From: Candidatus Vallotiella sp. (ex Adelges kitamiensis)
Lineage (GTDB): Bacteria; Pseudomonadota; Gammaproteobacteria; Burkholderiales; Burkholderiaceae
NCBI RefSeq assembly: GCF_020342435.1
Contig: NZ_CP080504.1
Span: 1,007,081 to 1,071,080 of the forward strand
Length of the DNA: 64,000 nt
Reading direction: 5' to 3'
Below, in pieces: positions 9,962 to 20,645 of this stretch; position 1 is the first letter of the stretch, and each line of letters opens with the position of its first letter. Under the pieces are notes generated by a model. The model was not told where the DNA came from. It saw only the letters and a list, made by a program, of their open reading frames with translations, and did not search any database. The position numbers were made by a program, and so were the translations under genes.

Positions 9962-10750
9962 CTAAGGGCGCATGTTAGATAGTTCATATTCATAATCAAT
10001 TGTTAGCGGTGCATGATCACTAAACTTAATATCATGAAAGATTGATGTACGCCTAGCTGTCGAGGCAACACCAGCCGTCGCAATCTGATAATCGATTCGC
10101 CATCCGACGTTTTTTATATAGGCTTGACCACGATTACTCCACCATGTGTATTGTTCAGGCCGAGTATCCAACGTACGAAAAACGTCTATATAGCCGAGTT
10201 CGCTGAATACTCTGCTCAGCCACGCGCGTTCTTCGGGTAAACACCCAGAGTTTTTCTGATTGCTTTTCCAATTCTTGATGTCGATTTCTTTATGTACGAT
10301 ATTTATATCACCGCAGAAAATTACTTCACGCTCGAGGCGAAGTTTATTTAGATGCATATAAAAATCGTCCATAAAACGGTATTTAACGGCCTGCCGCTCT
10401 TTACTACTTGAGCCGGACGGTATATAAACTGATACTAGTGATAAATTGCCGTAGCGTAGTTCGACATAGCGCCCCTCATGATCGAACGATTTATTACCGA
10501 AGCCGATGATGCACCTATCCGGTTCCTGCTTGGTATAAAGACCAGTGCCACTATAACCCCTTTTTTTCGCATACTGGAAATAGCCTCTAAAGCCGTTCGG
10601 TATAAGAAATTCGGGTGTCATATCATCTTGCGAGCATTTAATTTCCTGCACGCAGACAATGTCCGCGTTTAGGTTAGACAACCAGTCGAAAAAGCCTTTT
10701 TTCGCAGCAGAACGTATGCCATTAAGGTTGGCTGTAACGACTCTCAGCAT
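9962..10750 (-). CDS. xth: Exodeoxyribonuclease III
   Basis: This is the major AP endonuclease and 3'-repair exonuclease of base excision repair. The 262-residue protein has all family motifs in order: N10 in ANLNGIRS, E36 in CVQEIKCS, GYSGTGLY, GDINIVHKEID, WWSNRGQAY, WRIDYQI and SDHAPLTIDY, supplying the metal-binding and catalytic Asp/Asn/His residues. The start at 10750 (MLRVVTANLNG) is the canonical N-terminus. It is a single gene on the minus strand, convergent with ampG. Its retention is notable because repair genes are often lost in reduced genomes. Confidence 0.95.
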   Translation of the reverse strand: MLRVVTANLNGIRSAAKKGFFDWLSNLNADIVCVQEIKCSQDDMTPEFLIPNGFRGYFQYAKKRGYSGTGLYTKQEPDRCIIGFGNKSFDHEGRYVELRYGNLSLVSVYIPSGSSSKERQAVKYRFMDDFYMHLNKLRLEREVIFCGDINIVHKEIDIKNWKSNQKNSGCLPEERAWLSRVFSELGYIDVFRTLDTRPEQYTWWSNRGQAYIKNVGWRIDYQIATAGVASTARRTSIFHDIKFSDHAPLTIDYEYELSNMRP

Positions 10751-10973
10751 AGTTATTTCCTATGTAGACGGGTTAGCTAACAATAGCTGATGACCATAGA
10801 TTATTTAACAAATATATTGTAAATAACTATAGTAAGTTTCTTCTCAAGAGAAGAGTAGCTAATGCTAGGTTACAAGAATAAAAAAAAGAATGGTACGTCA
10901 ATAGTTATTTCAGTACTTGTAAACTCAAGCAGAATCACTATCTATAACAGGATAATAAACTTGCTATGCATTT

Positions 10974-12443
10974 TTAGGATAGCTTCTTCTTTAGAAGTTT
11001 GTTAACTTGCTTGGGATTTGCTTGCCCTTGTGTAGCCTTCATTACTTGACCAACTAGCGCATTAAATGCTTTTTCCTTACCTGCTCGATATTCGTTAATG
11101 ACCCTTGGATTAGCGGCCAGAACTTTATCTAGGATAATATCGAGCGAGCTGCTATCTGAGATTTGCTTAATTCTTTTTACGTTAATGATGCGGTCAGCTG
11201 CTATATCATCAGAGGCATTTTCTTCCCAGATTATCCTAAAAATATCCTTGCCTTTTTTATACGAGATCGTGCCATCGGTGATCCGCATGATAACTAATGC
11301 TAATTGTTCAGCTGATATCCGTGTCTGTTCGATTTTTATTTCATCGCGGTTCAGCTGCGATGTAAGTTCACTTATTACCCAGTTTGCCGCTATTTTCGAA
11401 TTTTTAATGCCCACCTTAGATACTACCTGCTCGTAGTACGTAGAAAGAGCTTTTGATGTTGTAAGTGCGCTCGCTTCATACTCAAGTAAGCTATATTGCT
11501 TTATAAAACGGCACTTTATCTTATCTGGTAATTCTGGTATGAATCGACGGATTTTAGCAATCCACTCGCCGTCTATTACAAGCGGCATTAGGTCAGGATC
11601 AGGAAGGTAACGATAATCATGCGCATTTTCCTTGCTACGCATTAGCTGAGTCTTTCTACGGTTTGCATCGTATAGCCGAGTTTCTTGTTCAACATTTCTG
11701 CCATCTTTAATCAATCTAATCTGGCGGTATGCTTCGTATTGGATAGCTTCCTCTAGAAAGCGGAATGAATTGAGATTCTTAATCTCAACGCGCGTGCCGA
11801 ATGTTTGCTCTCCAAGTCGGCGCACAGATATATTCGCGTCGCAGCGGAAAGAGCTCTCTTGCATATTTCCATCGCAAATATCTAGCCAAACAACTAGTGA
11901 ATGCAATGTTTTTGCATAAGCTACCGCTTCAGCGGCGCTACGTATATCTGGCTCAGTTACGATCTCTAGCAGCGGTACGCCGGCTCGGTTTAGATCTATA
12001 CCGGTTACTCCAGAAAGATTCTCGTGTAAAGATTTTCCAGCATCCTCCTCGAGGTGTGCACGAATTAATTTTATAGTTTTATAATACGCATCGTCGCTAG
12101 ATTCTTTGTTTGCCTTTACTAGGATCTTGATCGAGCCACCCTGTATAATCGGCAACTCGTACTGGCTGATCTGATAGCCTTTTGGCAAATCTGGATAAAA
12201 ATAATGCTTGCGAGAAAACACGCTGAGCGGCGCGATCGTTGCGTCGATCGCAAGTCCAAAACGTATTGCTAGCTCAACAGCGGCTCGATTTACAACAGGC
12301 AGTACTCCAGGCAAAGCTAGATCAATTGCACAGGCCTGCGTGTTTGGTTTGGCTCCAAATTGTGTTGAGGCCCCAGAAAAAATTTTTGACTTAGTTAATA
12401 GCTGTACATGTGTTTCAAGTCCAATTACTAGCTCCCACTCCAT
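10974..12443 (-). CDS. gatB: Asp/Glu-tRNA(Asn/Gln) amidotransferase subunit B
   Basis: GatB is the tRNA-binding kinase subunit of GatCAB, which amidates mischarged Glu-tRNA(Gln) or Asp-tRNA(Asn). The 489-residue protein starts [17 protein letters not shown] and carries [20 protein letters not shown], the kinase-core region with [23 protein letters not shown] and DANISVRR, followed by the C-terminal YqeY-like helical domain ending in a lysine-rich tail. Length and motifs are normal. It is the third gene of gatC-gatA-gatB on the minus strand, only 2 nt after gatA, so translation is probably coupled. Confidence 0.97.
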   Translation of the reverse strand: MEWELVIGLETHVQLLTKSKIFSGASTQFGAKPNTQACAIDLALPGVLPVVNRAAVELAIRFGLAIDATIAPLSVFSRKHYFYPDLPKGYQISQYELPIIQGGSIKILVKANKESSDDAYYKTIKLIRAHLEEDAGKSLHENLSGVTGIDLNRAGVPLLEIVTEPDIRSAAEAVAYAKTLHSLVVWLDICDGNMQESSFRCDANISVRRLGEQTFGTRVEIKNLNSFRFLEEAIQYEAYRQIRLIKDGRNVEQETRLYDANRRKTQLMRSKENAHDYRYLPDPDLMPLVIDGEWIAKIRRFIPELPDKIKCRFIKQYSLLEYEASALTTSKALSTYYEQVVSKVGIKNSKIAANWVISELTSQLNRDEIKIEQTRISAEQLALVIMRITDGTISYKKGKDIFRIIWEENASDDIAADRIINVKRIKQISDSSSLDIILDKVLAANPRVINEYRAGKEKAFNALVGQVMKATQGQANPKQVNKLLKKKLS

Positions 12444-12445
12444 AG

Positions 12446-13939
12446 CTAAACCCCCGCAGGCACTTTCCGGTGCCAGGTAGTGACACGTTGGAACGCATCG
12501 GCAACTTGCAACATTCGGGCTTCATTGAAATAATTTCCAATAATTTGCAAACCTACTGGGCGCGCCGCATAAATACCGGTGCCAAAGCCACATGGAATAC
12601 TCATACCTGGCAATCCAGCTAAGTTTGTAGAGAGCGTATAGATATCCGCAAGATACATTTGCAGCGGATCATCAACTTTCTCACCAAGGTTCCACGCGAC
12701 GCCTGGCGATACCGGCCCCATGATCATATCGCATTGCGTAAAAGCATCCTGGAAGTCCTGAGCGATAATTCTGCGAATCTTCTGAGCCTGAAGATAGTAA
12801 GCATCATAGTAGCCGTGTGATAGTACGTACGTACCGATCAGGATTCGACGCTTAACCTCTGCACCAAATCCCTCTGAGCACGTCTTTTTATACATATCGA
12901 GTAGATCGCAATACTTAGCGGAACGATAGCCATATCGTACGCCATCAAAACGCGACATATTCGATGCAGCCTCTGCTGGCGCGATTACATAGTAGACTGG
13001 TATTGATAACTCTGTCTTGGGTAGAGATACTTCTACTAGTGTCGCGCCAAGCTCTTCATATTGCTGCAAGGTTATATTAATTGCTGTCCATACATCACTT
13101 GATAACCCTGAGCCGAAGTACTCACGTGGCAACCCAATACGTAGTCCGGAAAGTGAGCGATCAGATAGTGTGTGAGTATATTTCCATGGCTTACCTAGAA
13201 GGTAAGTATAGTCTTCCGCGTCGCGTTGCATGCTTGTCGAATCTCGTGGGTCAAAACCGCTCATTGCCCCCAGAACCAGTGCGCAATCTGCTGCCGAACG
13301 TGCCATTGCCCCCCCTTGGTCAAGGGACGACGCAAACGCGATCATCCCGTACCGGGATACGCAGCCGTAAGTCGGCTTGATACCGGTGACCCCAGTCATC
13401 GAGGCTGGCTGGCGAATTGAGCCACCGGTGTCACTGCCAGTAGCTATAGGTGTCAATGCAGCAGCCACTGCCGCAGCCGAACCTCCAGAGGAACCGCCAG
13501 GAACTGCATTACGATCCCAAGGGTTACGTACTGGACCAAAAAAAGAATTCTCATTGGATGAGCCCATCGCAAACTCATCCATATTGGTCTTACCCAGCGT
13601 AACCATACCTGCTACTGCGAGCCGCTCGACGACTGTCGCGTCGAATGGACTTATATAATCAGCTAGCATTCTAGATCCGGCGCTAGACTTCCATCCACGT
13701 GTTACAAACACATCTTTATGCGCAACTGGTAGGCCAAGAAGCGGTGTTTGGTCACCGCGCGCAAGCCGTTGATCAGCTGCACGAGCCGTATCTAAAGTCA
13801 GCTGTGGGTTCACATCTATAAAAGCATTTAGCTCACGTTCTGCCTCGATACGCTTCAGAAAGTGCTGGGCGAGCTCGAACGCCGATATTTGCTTCATATC
13901 AAGCGCAGCACGCAATTCAGTAAGACTTTTTTGATGCAT
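12446..13939 (-). CDS. gatA: Asp/Glu-tRNA amidotransferase subunit A
   Basis: GatA is the glutaminase subunit that supplies ammonia to GatB. The 497-residue protein is an amidase-signature enzyme with the Ser-cisSer-Lys triad: K75 in VAHKDVF, S150 in [14 protein letters not shown] and S174 in [11 protein letters not shown]. The spacing (75 and 24 residues) equals that in characterised GatA. Further marks are [19 protein letters not shown] and [17 protein letters not shown]. Start ATG at 13939. It lies between gatC (27-bp gap) and gatB (2-nt gap). Confidence 0.97.
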   Translation of the reverse strand: MHQKSLTELRAALDMKQISAFELAQHFLKRIEAERELNAFIDVNPQLTLDTARAADQRLARGDQTPLLGLPVAHKDVFVTRGWKSSAGSRMLADYISPFDATVVERLAVAGMVTLGKTNMDEFAMGSSNENSFFGPVRNPWDRNAVPGGSSGGSAAAVAAALTPIATGSDTGGSIRQPASMTGVTGIKPTYGCVSRYGMIAFASSLDQGGAMARSAADCALVLGAMSGFDPRDSTSMQRDAEDYTYLLGKPWKYTHTLSDRSLSGLRIGLPREYFGSGLSSDVWTAINITLQQYEELGATLVEVSLPKTELSIPVYYVIAPAEAASNMSRFDGVRYGYRSAKYCDLLDMYKKTCSEGFGAEVKRRILIGTYVLSHGYYDAYYLQAQKIRRIIAQDFQDAFTQCDMIMGPVSPGVAWNLGEKVDDPLQMYLADIYTLSTNLAGLPGMSIPCGFGTGIYAARPVGLQIIGNYFNEARMLQVADAFQRVTTWHRKVPAGV

Positions 13940-13966
13940 GGTACGACTTTCTAGTTTCTTACATTA

Positions 13967-14263
13967 TTAGATTACTTTCGGTACTAGATACAGACCGTCT
14001 TGCACAGCAGGTGCGTATCTCTGATTATCCTCGCGCCAAACGTTCTCTGTCACAATATCCTCTCGCAGTCTCAGAGCAATCCCTTCTATCTGTTGTATCG
14101 GATGCGAAAGTGGCTCGATTCCGGTTGTATCTATAGCCTGTATATGCTCGACAAAACTAAATAACTGATTTAGTTGATCGAGCATATGAGCTCTTTCGTG
14201 CTGCCCAAGCTCAATATGAGCTAAGTGCGCAATGCGGTGTACATCAGCGGAAGTTAGGGCCAT
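13967..14263 (-). CDS. gatC: Asp/Glu-tRNA amidotransferase subunit C
   Basis: GatC is the small subunit that stabilises GatA on GatB. The 98-residue product reads [19 protein letters not shown], then [32 protein letters not shown] and a C-terminal [20 protein letters not shown], the standard ending. A start four codons upstream (14275, MVTC) is possible, but the family N-terminus begins at the ATG at 14261-14263. It is the first gene of the gatCAB operon and is divergent from mreB, sharing a 325-bp intergenic region. Confidence 0.93.
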   Translation of the reverse strand: MALTSADVHRIAHLAHIELGQHERAHMLDQLNQLFSFVEHIQAIDTTGIEPLSHPIQQIEGIALRLREDIVTENVWREDNQRYAPAVQDGLYLVPKVI

Positions 14264-14310
14264 ACAGGTTACCAAGAATTAGGAAAGAGGGCAGAACATC
14301 CCCACATTTC

Positions 14311-14340
14311 TTCGAAAGTGTCTTAATTATAAGGTATAAT
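14311..14340 (+). promoter_or_regulatory. Possible sigma-70 promoter for the mre operon
   Basis: TATAAT at 14335-14340 is preceded at 18 bp by a poor -35 (ttcgaa, 14311-14316), in the gatC/mreB divergent intergenic region. It is the best -10 hexamer in that interval. The implied leader to mreB is about 240 nt. Confidence 0.3.
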
Positions 14341-14549
14341 TGGAAATTAGCCTTAAACTCTGGCTTTTATTGCCACTTTTCAGCAATGTCTTCCGCACGC
14401 GCGTATCCTAACGGCTGTAGCATTCGTGTTACCTATATGCGCCCTTCGCTTGTGCCGATAAAATTTATTCTCTCCCAGCTTTGTGACTGCGCGGTAGCCA
14501 CTTTTTGGACTTCTACCGAAGTTATTATTTTACCCGCCGCCGCATATAA

Positions 14550-15632
<1,083 letters not shown>

Positions 15633-15667
15633 TTCAGCTGAAGTAGACGCAGTTTCAGACGTCGATC

Positions 15668-16660
15668 ATGGAATATAGTCCACCGATCTTATTTAAGCAG
15701 GGGCCTTCTGCGCTCGCGCGTCTTCTTATATTTGTTAGTCTTGCGCTCGCATTGTTAGTTGCAGACGCTCGTTTTCAAGCGTTTGAAGCTGTACGTAAAG
15801 TGATCGATACAGGGCTTTATCCTATACAATGTGCAGCGCTTGTACCACGAGATTTGATTGTCAGTGGCACGAATCTGTTCGTTACGGTCCGTTCGTTACG
15901 TAACGAGAATAAAATGTTGCGCGATAAGAATCTACAATTATCAGTGCTTACGTCCCAAGCAGCCCAACTGCTAACCGAGAATGAACATCTTCGCGAGCTA
16001 CTTCGTTTGAAACGAAATTCAACAATACAGACGACGCCTACTGAGATTCGCTACAATACACGAGACCCGTTCACTCAAAAGGTTATTATCTCTGCTGGCA
16101 AGCAACAGAATGTACAGGCGGGTGCACCAGTAGTGAACGAAAAAGGCATCATCGGGCAGATCACGCGCGTTTTTCCTTTGCAATCTGAAGTTACGCTGCT
16201 CACCGATAAAGACCAGGCAGTACCGGTTCAGATATTACGCACAGGTATTTACAGCGTGATTTATGGTTCCCCTAAGGGAGACGTGCTTGATCTGAGGTTT
16301 GTACCGACTAGCGCTGATGTGAAAATTGGAGATGAATTGGTAACAAATGGGCTAGATGGCATTTACCCGCCAGGACTACCGGTAGCTAAAGTTATTCTCG
16401 TTGATAAAAAAGCGGATACTACGTTTGCTCGAGTAGTTTGTAATCCGATTACCTCAGTGAGGAGCACTCACCAGTTGTTAGTGCTACGCTACGATGCAGA
16501 TAGACGGCTATCACGTCCCATAGACATGACTAACAATAAGCCTACCGATAAGGCAAAAGATAAAAAAAGCAAAGACTCGAAAGAGAGCGCTGATAGTCAT
16601 ACTACGAAATCGGCTACCACATCTGCTCAAACTATATTAGCCGGAGCAGTCGGAGCATAG
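15668..16660 (+). CDS. mreC: Rod-shape-determining protein MreC
   Basis: MreC is a bitopic membrane protein that scaffolds the elongasome and activates PBP2-RodA. The 330-residue protein has a cytoplasmic N-terminus, one membrane segment (about 17-32, LARLLIFVSLALALLV), a coiled coil (about 70-115) and a periplasmic double beta-barrel domain (KVIISAGKQQNVQAGAPVV, GIIGQITRVFP, VPVQILRTG, DELVTNGLDGIYPPGLPVA). The tail after about residue 285 is low-complexity and Lys/Ser/Thr-rich. It starts 35 bp after mreB, and mreD follows 2 nt after its stop. Confidence 0.95.
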   Translation: MEYSPPILFKQGPSALARLLIFVSLALALLVADARFQAFEAVRKVIDTGLYPIQCAALVPRDLIVSGTNLFVTVRSLRNENKMLRDKNLQLSVLTSQAAQLLTENEHLRELLRLKRNSTIQTTPTEIRYNTRDPFTQKVIISAGKQQNVQAGAPVVNEKGIIGQITRVFPLQSEVTLLTDKDQAVPVQILRTGIYSVIYGSPKGDVLDLRFVPTSADVKIGDELVTNGLDGIYPPGLPVAKVILVDKKADTTFARVVCNPITSVRSTHQLLVLRYDADRRLSRPIDMTNNKPTDKAKDKKSKDSKESADSHTTKSATTSAQTILAGAVGA

Positions 16661-16662
16661 CG

Positions 16663-17175
16663 ATGAATCGCCCCTGTTATATTTTACTTCCAGTTAATCT
16701 GTATTTTATAGCGTTTAGTTTAGCCATAGCATTTTTTTTTAATTTTTTACCATGGAGTACGTGGATTGGTGTTCCCGATATTGTTGCGATTGTGCTCCTG
16801 TTCTGGAACGTGCATCAACTACACAAAGTTGGCATGGGTATTGCATTTCTGATGGGGCTGTTGATTGATGTACATGACGCAAGCTTATTTGGAGAGCATG
16901 CGCTTGCCTATACATTGCTATCGTACGGGGCAATTATGGTGCACCGGCGCGTTTTATGGCTATCTCTAGGTGCGCAGGTTTTTTTTGTGATGCCGCTTCT
17001 AGTAATTGCGCAGGCTGTGCCGTTTATAATTCGGCTAATCTTTGGTGGCGCATTTCCAGGATATAGCTGCTTACTAAACGGCTTGATTAGCGCGCTGCTT
17101 TGGCCAGTTGTAAGCGTATTGCTATTATTGCCGCAGAAACGTGTAGTCGATCCAGACGACACACGACCGATTTAA
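16663..17175 (+). CDS. mreD: Rod-shape-determining protein MreD
   Basis: MreD is a small polytopic inner-membrane partner of MreC. The 170-residue product is strongly hydrophobic, with about five predicted membrane segments. It carries the family pattern LPWSTWIGVPDIVAIVLLFW, then GIAFLMGLLIDVHDASLFGEHALAYTL, written here as separate recognised stretches. It is similar in length to relatives. Its start is 2 nt after the mreC stop and mrdA starts 16 bp after its end, so it is operonic. Confidence 0.92.
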   Translation: MNRPCYILLPVNLYFIAFSLAIAFFFNFLPWSTWIGVPDIVAIVLLFWNVHQLHKVGMGIAFLMGLLIDVHDASLFGEHALAYTLLSYGAIMVHRRVLWLSLGAQVFFVMPLLVIAQAVPFIIRLIFGGAFPGYSCLLNGLISALLWPVVSVLLLLPQKRVVDPDDTRPI

Positions 17176-17191
17176 CCGGAACTGCCTGAAG

Positions 17192-19312
17192 ATGAGAGAG
17201 TTTAATAATTCTCATCGGAGAATAGCACGATTTAAGCTCCGCGTGATCGCTGCAGGCGTATTCGTACTTGCATGCTTCACTCTACTTAGCTGTCGTTTTC
17301 TATATCTACAAGTCTGGAAACATAACAAGTATTCGTTACAGGCTGATGAAAATCGCATCTCGGTTGTGCCGATCACACCAAATCGCGGCATTATTGTCGA
17401 CCGTAATGGAGTAGTGCTAGCGAACAACTACTCAGCTTATACGTTAGAGATCACGCCATCGAAGATTAGGGGCTCATTAGATGAAATTATAGAACAGCTA
17501 TCAAGCGTAGTTAATATTAATGCGCATGACCGCCGTCATTTTAAGAAGCTACAGGAAGATTCAAAAAACTTTGAGAACTTACCGATTCGTGCGCGACTCA
17601 GCGACGAGGAAGTAGCCCGCTTTACCGGGCAGCATTACCGGTTTCCAGGTGTGGAGGTGCGCGCACGGTTGTTTCGGCAATATCCGCTTGGTACAAGCGC
17701 AGCACATGTAATCGGCTATATAGGTCGTATTTCACAACGCGATCAAGAACATATCGATTCAGCCAGCGAAAAAAACGACAGTGACTCAGAACACTACGAC
17801 CCACGACTTAATAGGAACAATTACAATGGGACCGACTATATCGGAAAAATCGGTGTTGAGCAAAGCTACGAGACTGAGTTGCACGGCGTAACAGGCCTCG
17901 AAGAAGTTGAGGTAACCGCAGGAGGGCGCCCAGTGCGAACGCTATCCCGTACCCAAGCTATACCCGGCAATAATCTTCGACTCTCACTTGACGTTAACCT
18001 ACAACAAAGCGCAGAACACGCATTTTTAGGCAAGCGTGGAGCTCTAGTAGCAATTGAACCATCAACAGGCGACGTGCTTGTATTTGTATCGTCTCCTAGC
18101 TTTGACCCAAATCTATTTGTTGATGGTATTGATCAAATAGCTTGGGATGAACTGAATACGTCACCCGCCCGCCCGCTACTGAATAGGCCACTATGTGGCA
18201 CTTATGCGCCAGGCTCAACATATAAGCCATTCATGGCGCTAGCTGCTCTTGCTACACATAAGCGTACACCAACGTGGGGATTCCAGGATCCAGGCTCTTA
18301 CAGGTTTGGCGGGCACACATTCCATAATGATGTGCTACAGGGGCAGGGTTGGATTGATATGTATCGCTCAATTGTTGTGTCTAATGATACGTATTACTAC
18401 ATGCTAGCGCATGATCTAGGTGTCAACACAATCGCGAATTTTATGAAGCAATGGGGATTTGGCCGGCAGACTGGTATCGATATCGAGGGCGAAGCACGCG
18501 GTGTTTTACCATCTACCGACTGGAAAAAACGTGCTTATCGCAAGATCGAGCAGCAGCGTTGGTACGAAGGCGAAACAATCAGTCTTGGCATTGGGCAGGG
18601 CTACAATTCATATACGATACTACAACTCGCTCATTCTGTCGCAACGCTAGCAAATAATGGTGTGATCATGAAACCCCATCTAGTCAAAGATATCGAAAAA
18701 CCAAGCACACGAGAATTCCAGTTGACGGAACCTAAATTCGGCGGGCGAATTAAAGGCATCACGCAAGAAGATATTAACGTTATAAAGCATGCGATGAAAA
18801 GCGTGATGGACAGCCCAGCCGGGACTGCGTATAAAATCTTTAGTAACGCACCTTATACATCGGCTGGTAAGACTGGTACAGTGCAAGTATTTTCGCTACA
18901 GGGACAGAAATATCGTGCACGTGCATTATCAGAGCATTTGCGTGATCATGCTCTATTTATTGCGTTCGCGCCAGTCGATCGACCGAAAATTGCTCTAGCA
19001 TTAATTGTTGAGAATGGTGGCTGGGGAGCTCGTGCAGCTAGCCCTATTGCCCGTACAGTGCTTGATCGTTATTTTATAGACCGTGCCCAGCTTAATTCGA
19101 AAGCTACCACCATCGAGATACCAACTCCAGTAACTAACTGTAGCAATGTGCACACCCAAATAAGGGGGGTATCGAATCCAGCCAAAACATCAATAGTAAC
19201 GGTAGAGTCAATTCTTACAAATGCAAATGCAGCAGATAAAAATATTCACAGTGGGCTGTTATCCCAAAGCGCTACCACCGCTATTGGTACATCATCAATA
19301 TCAGCCCCTTAA
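17192..19312 (+). CDS. mrdA: Penicillin-binding protein 2 (elongation transpeptidase)
   Basis: PBP2 cross-links peptidoglycan during side-wall growth, paired with RodA. The 706-residue protein has a short cytoplasmic N-terminus, one membrane anchor (about 20-36, VIAAGVFVLACFTLLSC), a pedestal domain with RGIIVDRNG, and the transpeptidase domain. Catalytic motifs are S342-T-Y-K345, S397-N-D and K560-T-G-T. After the catalytic domain (about residue 630) there is a Thr/Ser/Asn-rich tail of 70 or more residues with no obvious fold. It is fourth in the mre operon. Confidence 0.96.
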   Translation: MREFNNSHRRIARFKLRVIAAGVFVLACFTLLSCRFLYLQVWKHNKYSLQADENRISVVPITPNRGIIVDRNGVVLANNYSAYTLEITPSKIRGSLDEIIEQLSSVVNINAHDRRHFKKLQEDSKNFENLPIRARLSDEEVARFTGQHYRFPGVEVRARLFRQYPLGTSAAHVIGYIGRISQRDQEHIDSASEKNDSDSEHYDPRLNRNNYNGTDYIGKIGVEQSYETELHGVTGLEEVEVTAGGRPVRTLSRTQAIPGNNLRLSLDVNLQQSAEHAFLGKRGALVAIEPSTGDVLVFVSSPSFDPNLFVDGIDQIAWDELNTSPARPLLNRPLCGTYAPGSTYKPFMALAALATHKRTPTWGFQDPGSYRFGGHTFHNDVLQGQGWIDMYRSIVVSNDTYYYMLAHDLGVNTIANFMKQWGFGRQTGIDIEGEARGVLPSTDWKKRAYRKIEQQRWYEGETISLGIGQGYNSYTILQLAHSVATLANNGVIMKPHLVKDIEKPSTREFQLTEPKFGGRIKGITQEDINVIKHAMKSVMDSPAGTAYKIFSNAPYTSAGKTGTVQVFSLQGQKYRARALSEHLRDHALFIAFAPVDRPKIALALIVENGGWGARAASPIARTVLDRYFIDRAQLNSKATTIEIPTPVTNCSNVHTQIRGVSNPAKTSIVTVESILTNANAADKNIHSGLLSQSATTAIGTSSISAP

Positions 19313-19390
19313 ACAGTGGAACTATGGTCCTAGATATTGTCTTCAGAAGAACAAGCTCTCGCTAAACAACAGATCTCTGCTTTATATGAA

Positions 19391-19420
19391 CTCCTAACAG
19401 ATCAGGAGCTATTCTTTTTA
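19391..19420 (+). terminator. Weak stem-loop between mrdA and rodA
   Basis: ctcct, an 8-nt loop, then aggag, followed shortly by attcttttta. The short stem and broken T-run make it at most an attenuating terminator, partly separating rodA from the operon. The mrdA-rodA gap (184 bp) is the largest in the cluster. Confidence 0.25.
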
Positions 19421-19496
19421 GGCAACACGCTCTTGCTATGTTGAATCGATCTGTAAAGGGCGCGCAAGGCATTATCCCAGCCCACCAGGAGTCACT

Positions 19497-20645
19497 ATGC
19501 CTATCGAGTCGCGTATACTAGTTGGACGTGCAAGATGGATGTTCTCTGGATTTGATAAGCCATTTATGCTAATCGTCTCCTTGTTGCTATGTTTAGGCCT
19601 ACTCACACTATATAGTGCTAGTATGAATATACCTGGGCGGGTCGAAGATCAGATCCGCAATATTTTGCTAACGTTAGTACTGATATGGATAATTGCGAAT
19701 ATACCTCCACAGACGCTTATACGTTTTGCCGTTCCTGCTTACTCCTTCGGAGTGGCGCTACTTATCGCTGTATCACTATTCGGCTTAACTAAAAAGGGTG
19801 CCAAACGATGGCTTAATGTCGGTATTGTGATTCAACCATCTGAAATTCTAAAAATTGCTACGCCGCTAATGCTAGCGTGGTACTACCAGCGCCGCGAGGG
19901 TGTGACACAGTGGTATGACTATCTGATTGGTTTAGTTATCCTGGCAGTGCCAGTCTGGCTAATAGCTAAACAACCCGACCTAGGTACTGCTATACTGGTA
20001 CTATCTACAGGATTATTTGTAATCTACTTTGCGGGTCTAAGCTTTAAACTAATCATTCCGCTAATATTAGCCTTAGTAATTGGCATCGGCTCATTAATTG
20101 CTACTGAGGAGAAAATTTGTAAGCCAGACGTCCAATGGATTTTACTACATAACTATCAGAAACAGCGTGTCTGCGCATTACTTGATCCAAGTTTAGATCC
20201 ACTTGGTAAAGGATTTCATACAATCCAGGCAGTTATCGCAATTGGCTCTGGCGGAATCTTCGGTAAAGGCTGGCTTAAGGGAACTCAAGCACACCTAGAG
20301 TTTATCCCGGAAAAACATACGGACTTTATTTTTGCTGTCTTCTCCGAAGAGTTTGGTCTGGCCGGCGGTCTCGTTCTACTATTTTTATATCTTCTTCTTG
20401 TCGCACGTGGCCTATATATCGGAGCCAATGGTCCTACATTGTTCAGCCGATTGCTGGCTGGAGCACTGGCACTCTCTTTCTTTATGTACGCATTTGTTAA
20501 TGTCAGTATGGTTAGTGGTATTCTTCCTGTTGTAGGCGTACCGCTACCATTTATAAGCTATGGCGGTACCGCGCTCATCACACTAGGTATCGCGACCGGA
20601 ATGATTATGAGTGTCGCACGACAAAAACGCTTAATGCAAAGCTGA
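19497..20645 (+). CDS. rodA: RodA, SEDS peptidoglycan glycosyltransferase
   Basis: RodA polymerises glycan strands with PBP2. The 382-residue polytopic protein has about ten membrane segments and SEDS signatures: GAKRWLNVGIVIQPSEILKI, KQPDLGTAILVL with the catalytic aspartate in QPDLG, the extracellular loop QRVCALLDPSLDPLGKGFHT, AIGSGGIFGKGWLKGTQ, LEFIPEKHTDFIFAVFSEE and VPLPFISYGGTALI near the C-terminus. The ATG at 19497 gives the usual length. It completes the rod system; no ftsW-type paralogue is seen nearby. Confidence 0.96.
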   Translation: MPIESRILVGRARWMFSGFDKPFMLIVSLLLCLGLLTLYSASMNIPGRVEDQIRNILLTLVLIWIIANIPPQTLIRFAVPAYSFGVALLIAVSLFGLTKKGAKRWLNVGIVIQPSEILKIATPLMLAWYYQRREGVTQWYDYLIGLVILAVPVWLIAKQPDLGTAILVLSTGLFVIYFAGLSFKLIIPLILALVIGIGSLIATEEKICKPDVQWILLHNYQKQRVCALLDPSLDPLGKGFHTIQAVIAIGSGGIFGKGWLKGTQAHLEFIPEKHTDFIFAVFSEEFGLAGGLVLLFLYLLLVARGLYIGANGPTLFSRLLAGALALSFFMYAFVNVSMVSGILPVVGVPLPFISYGGTALITLGIATGMIMSVARQKRLMQS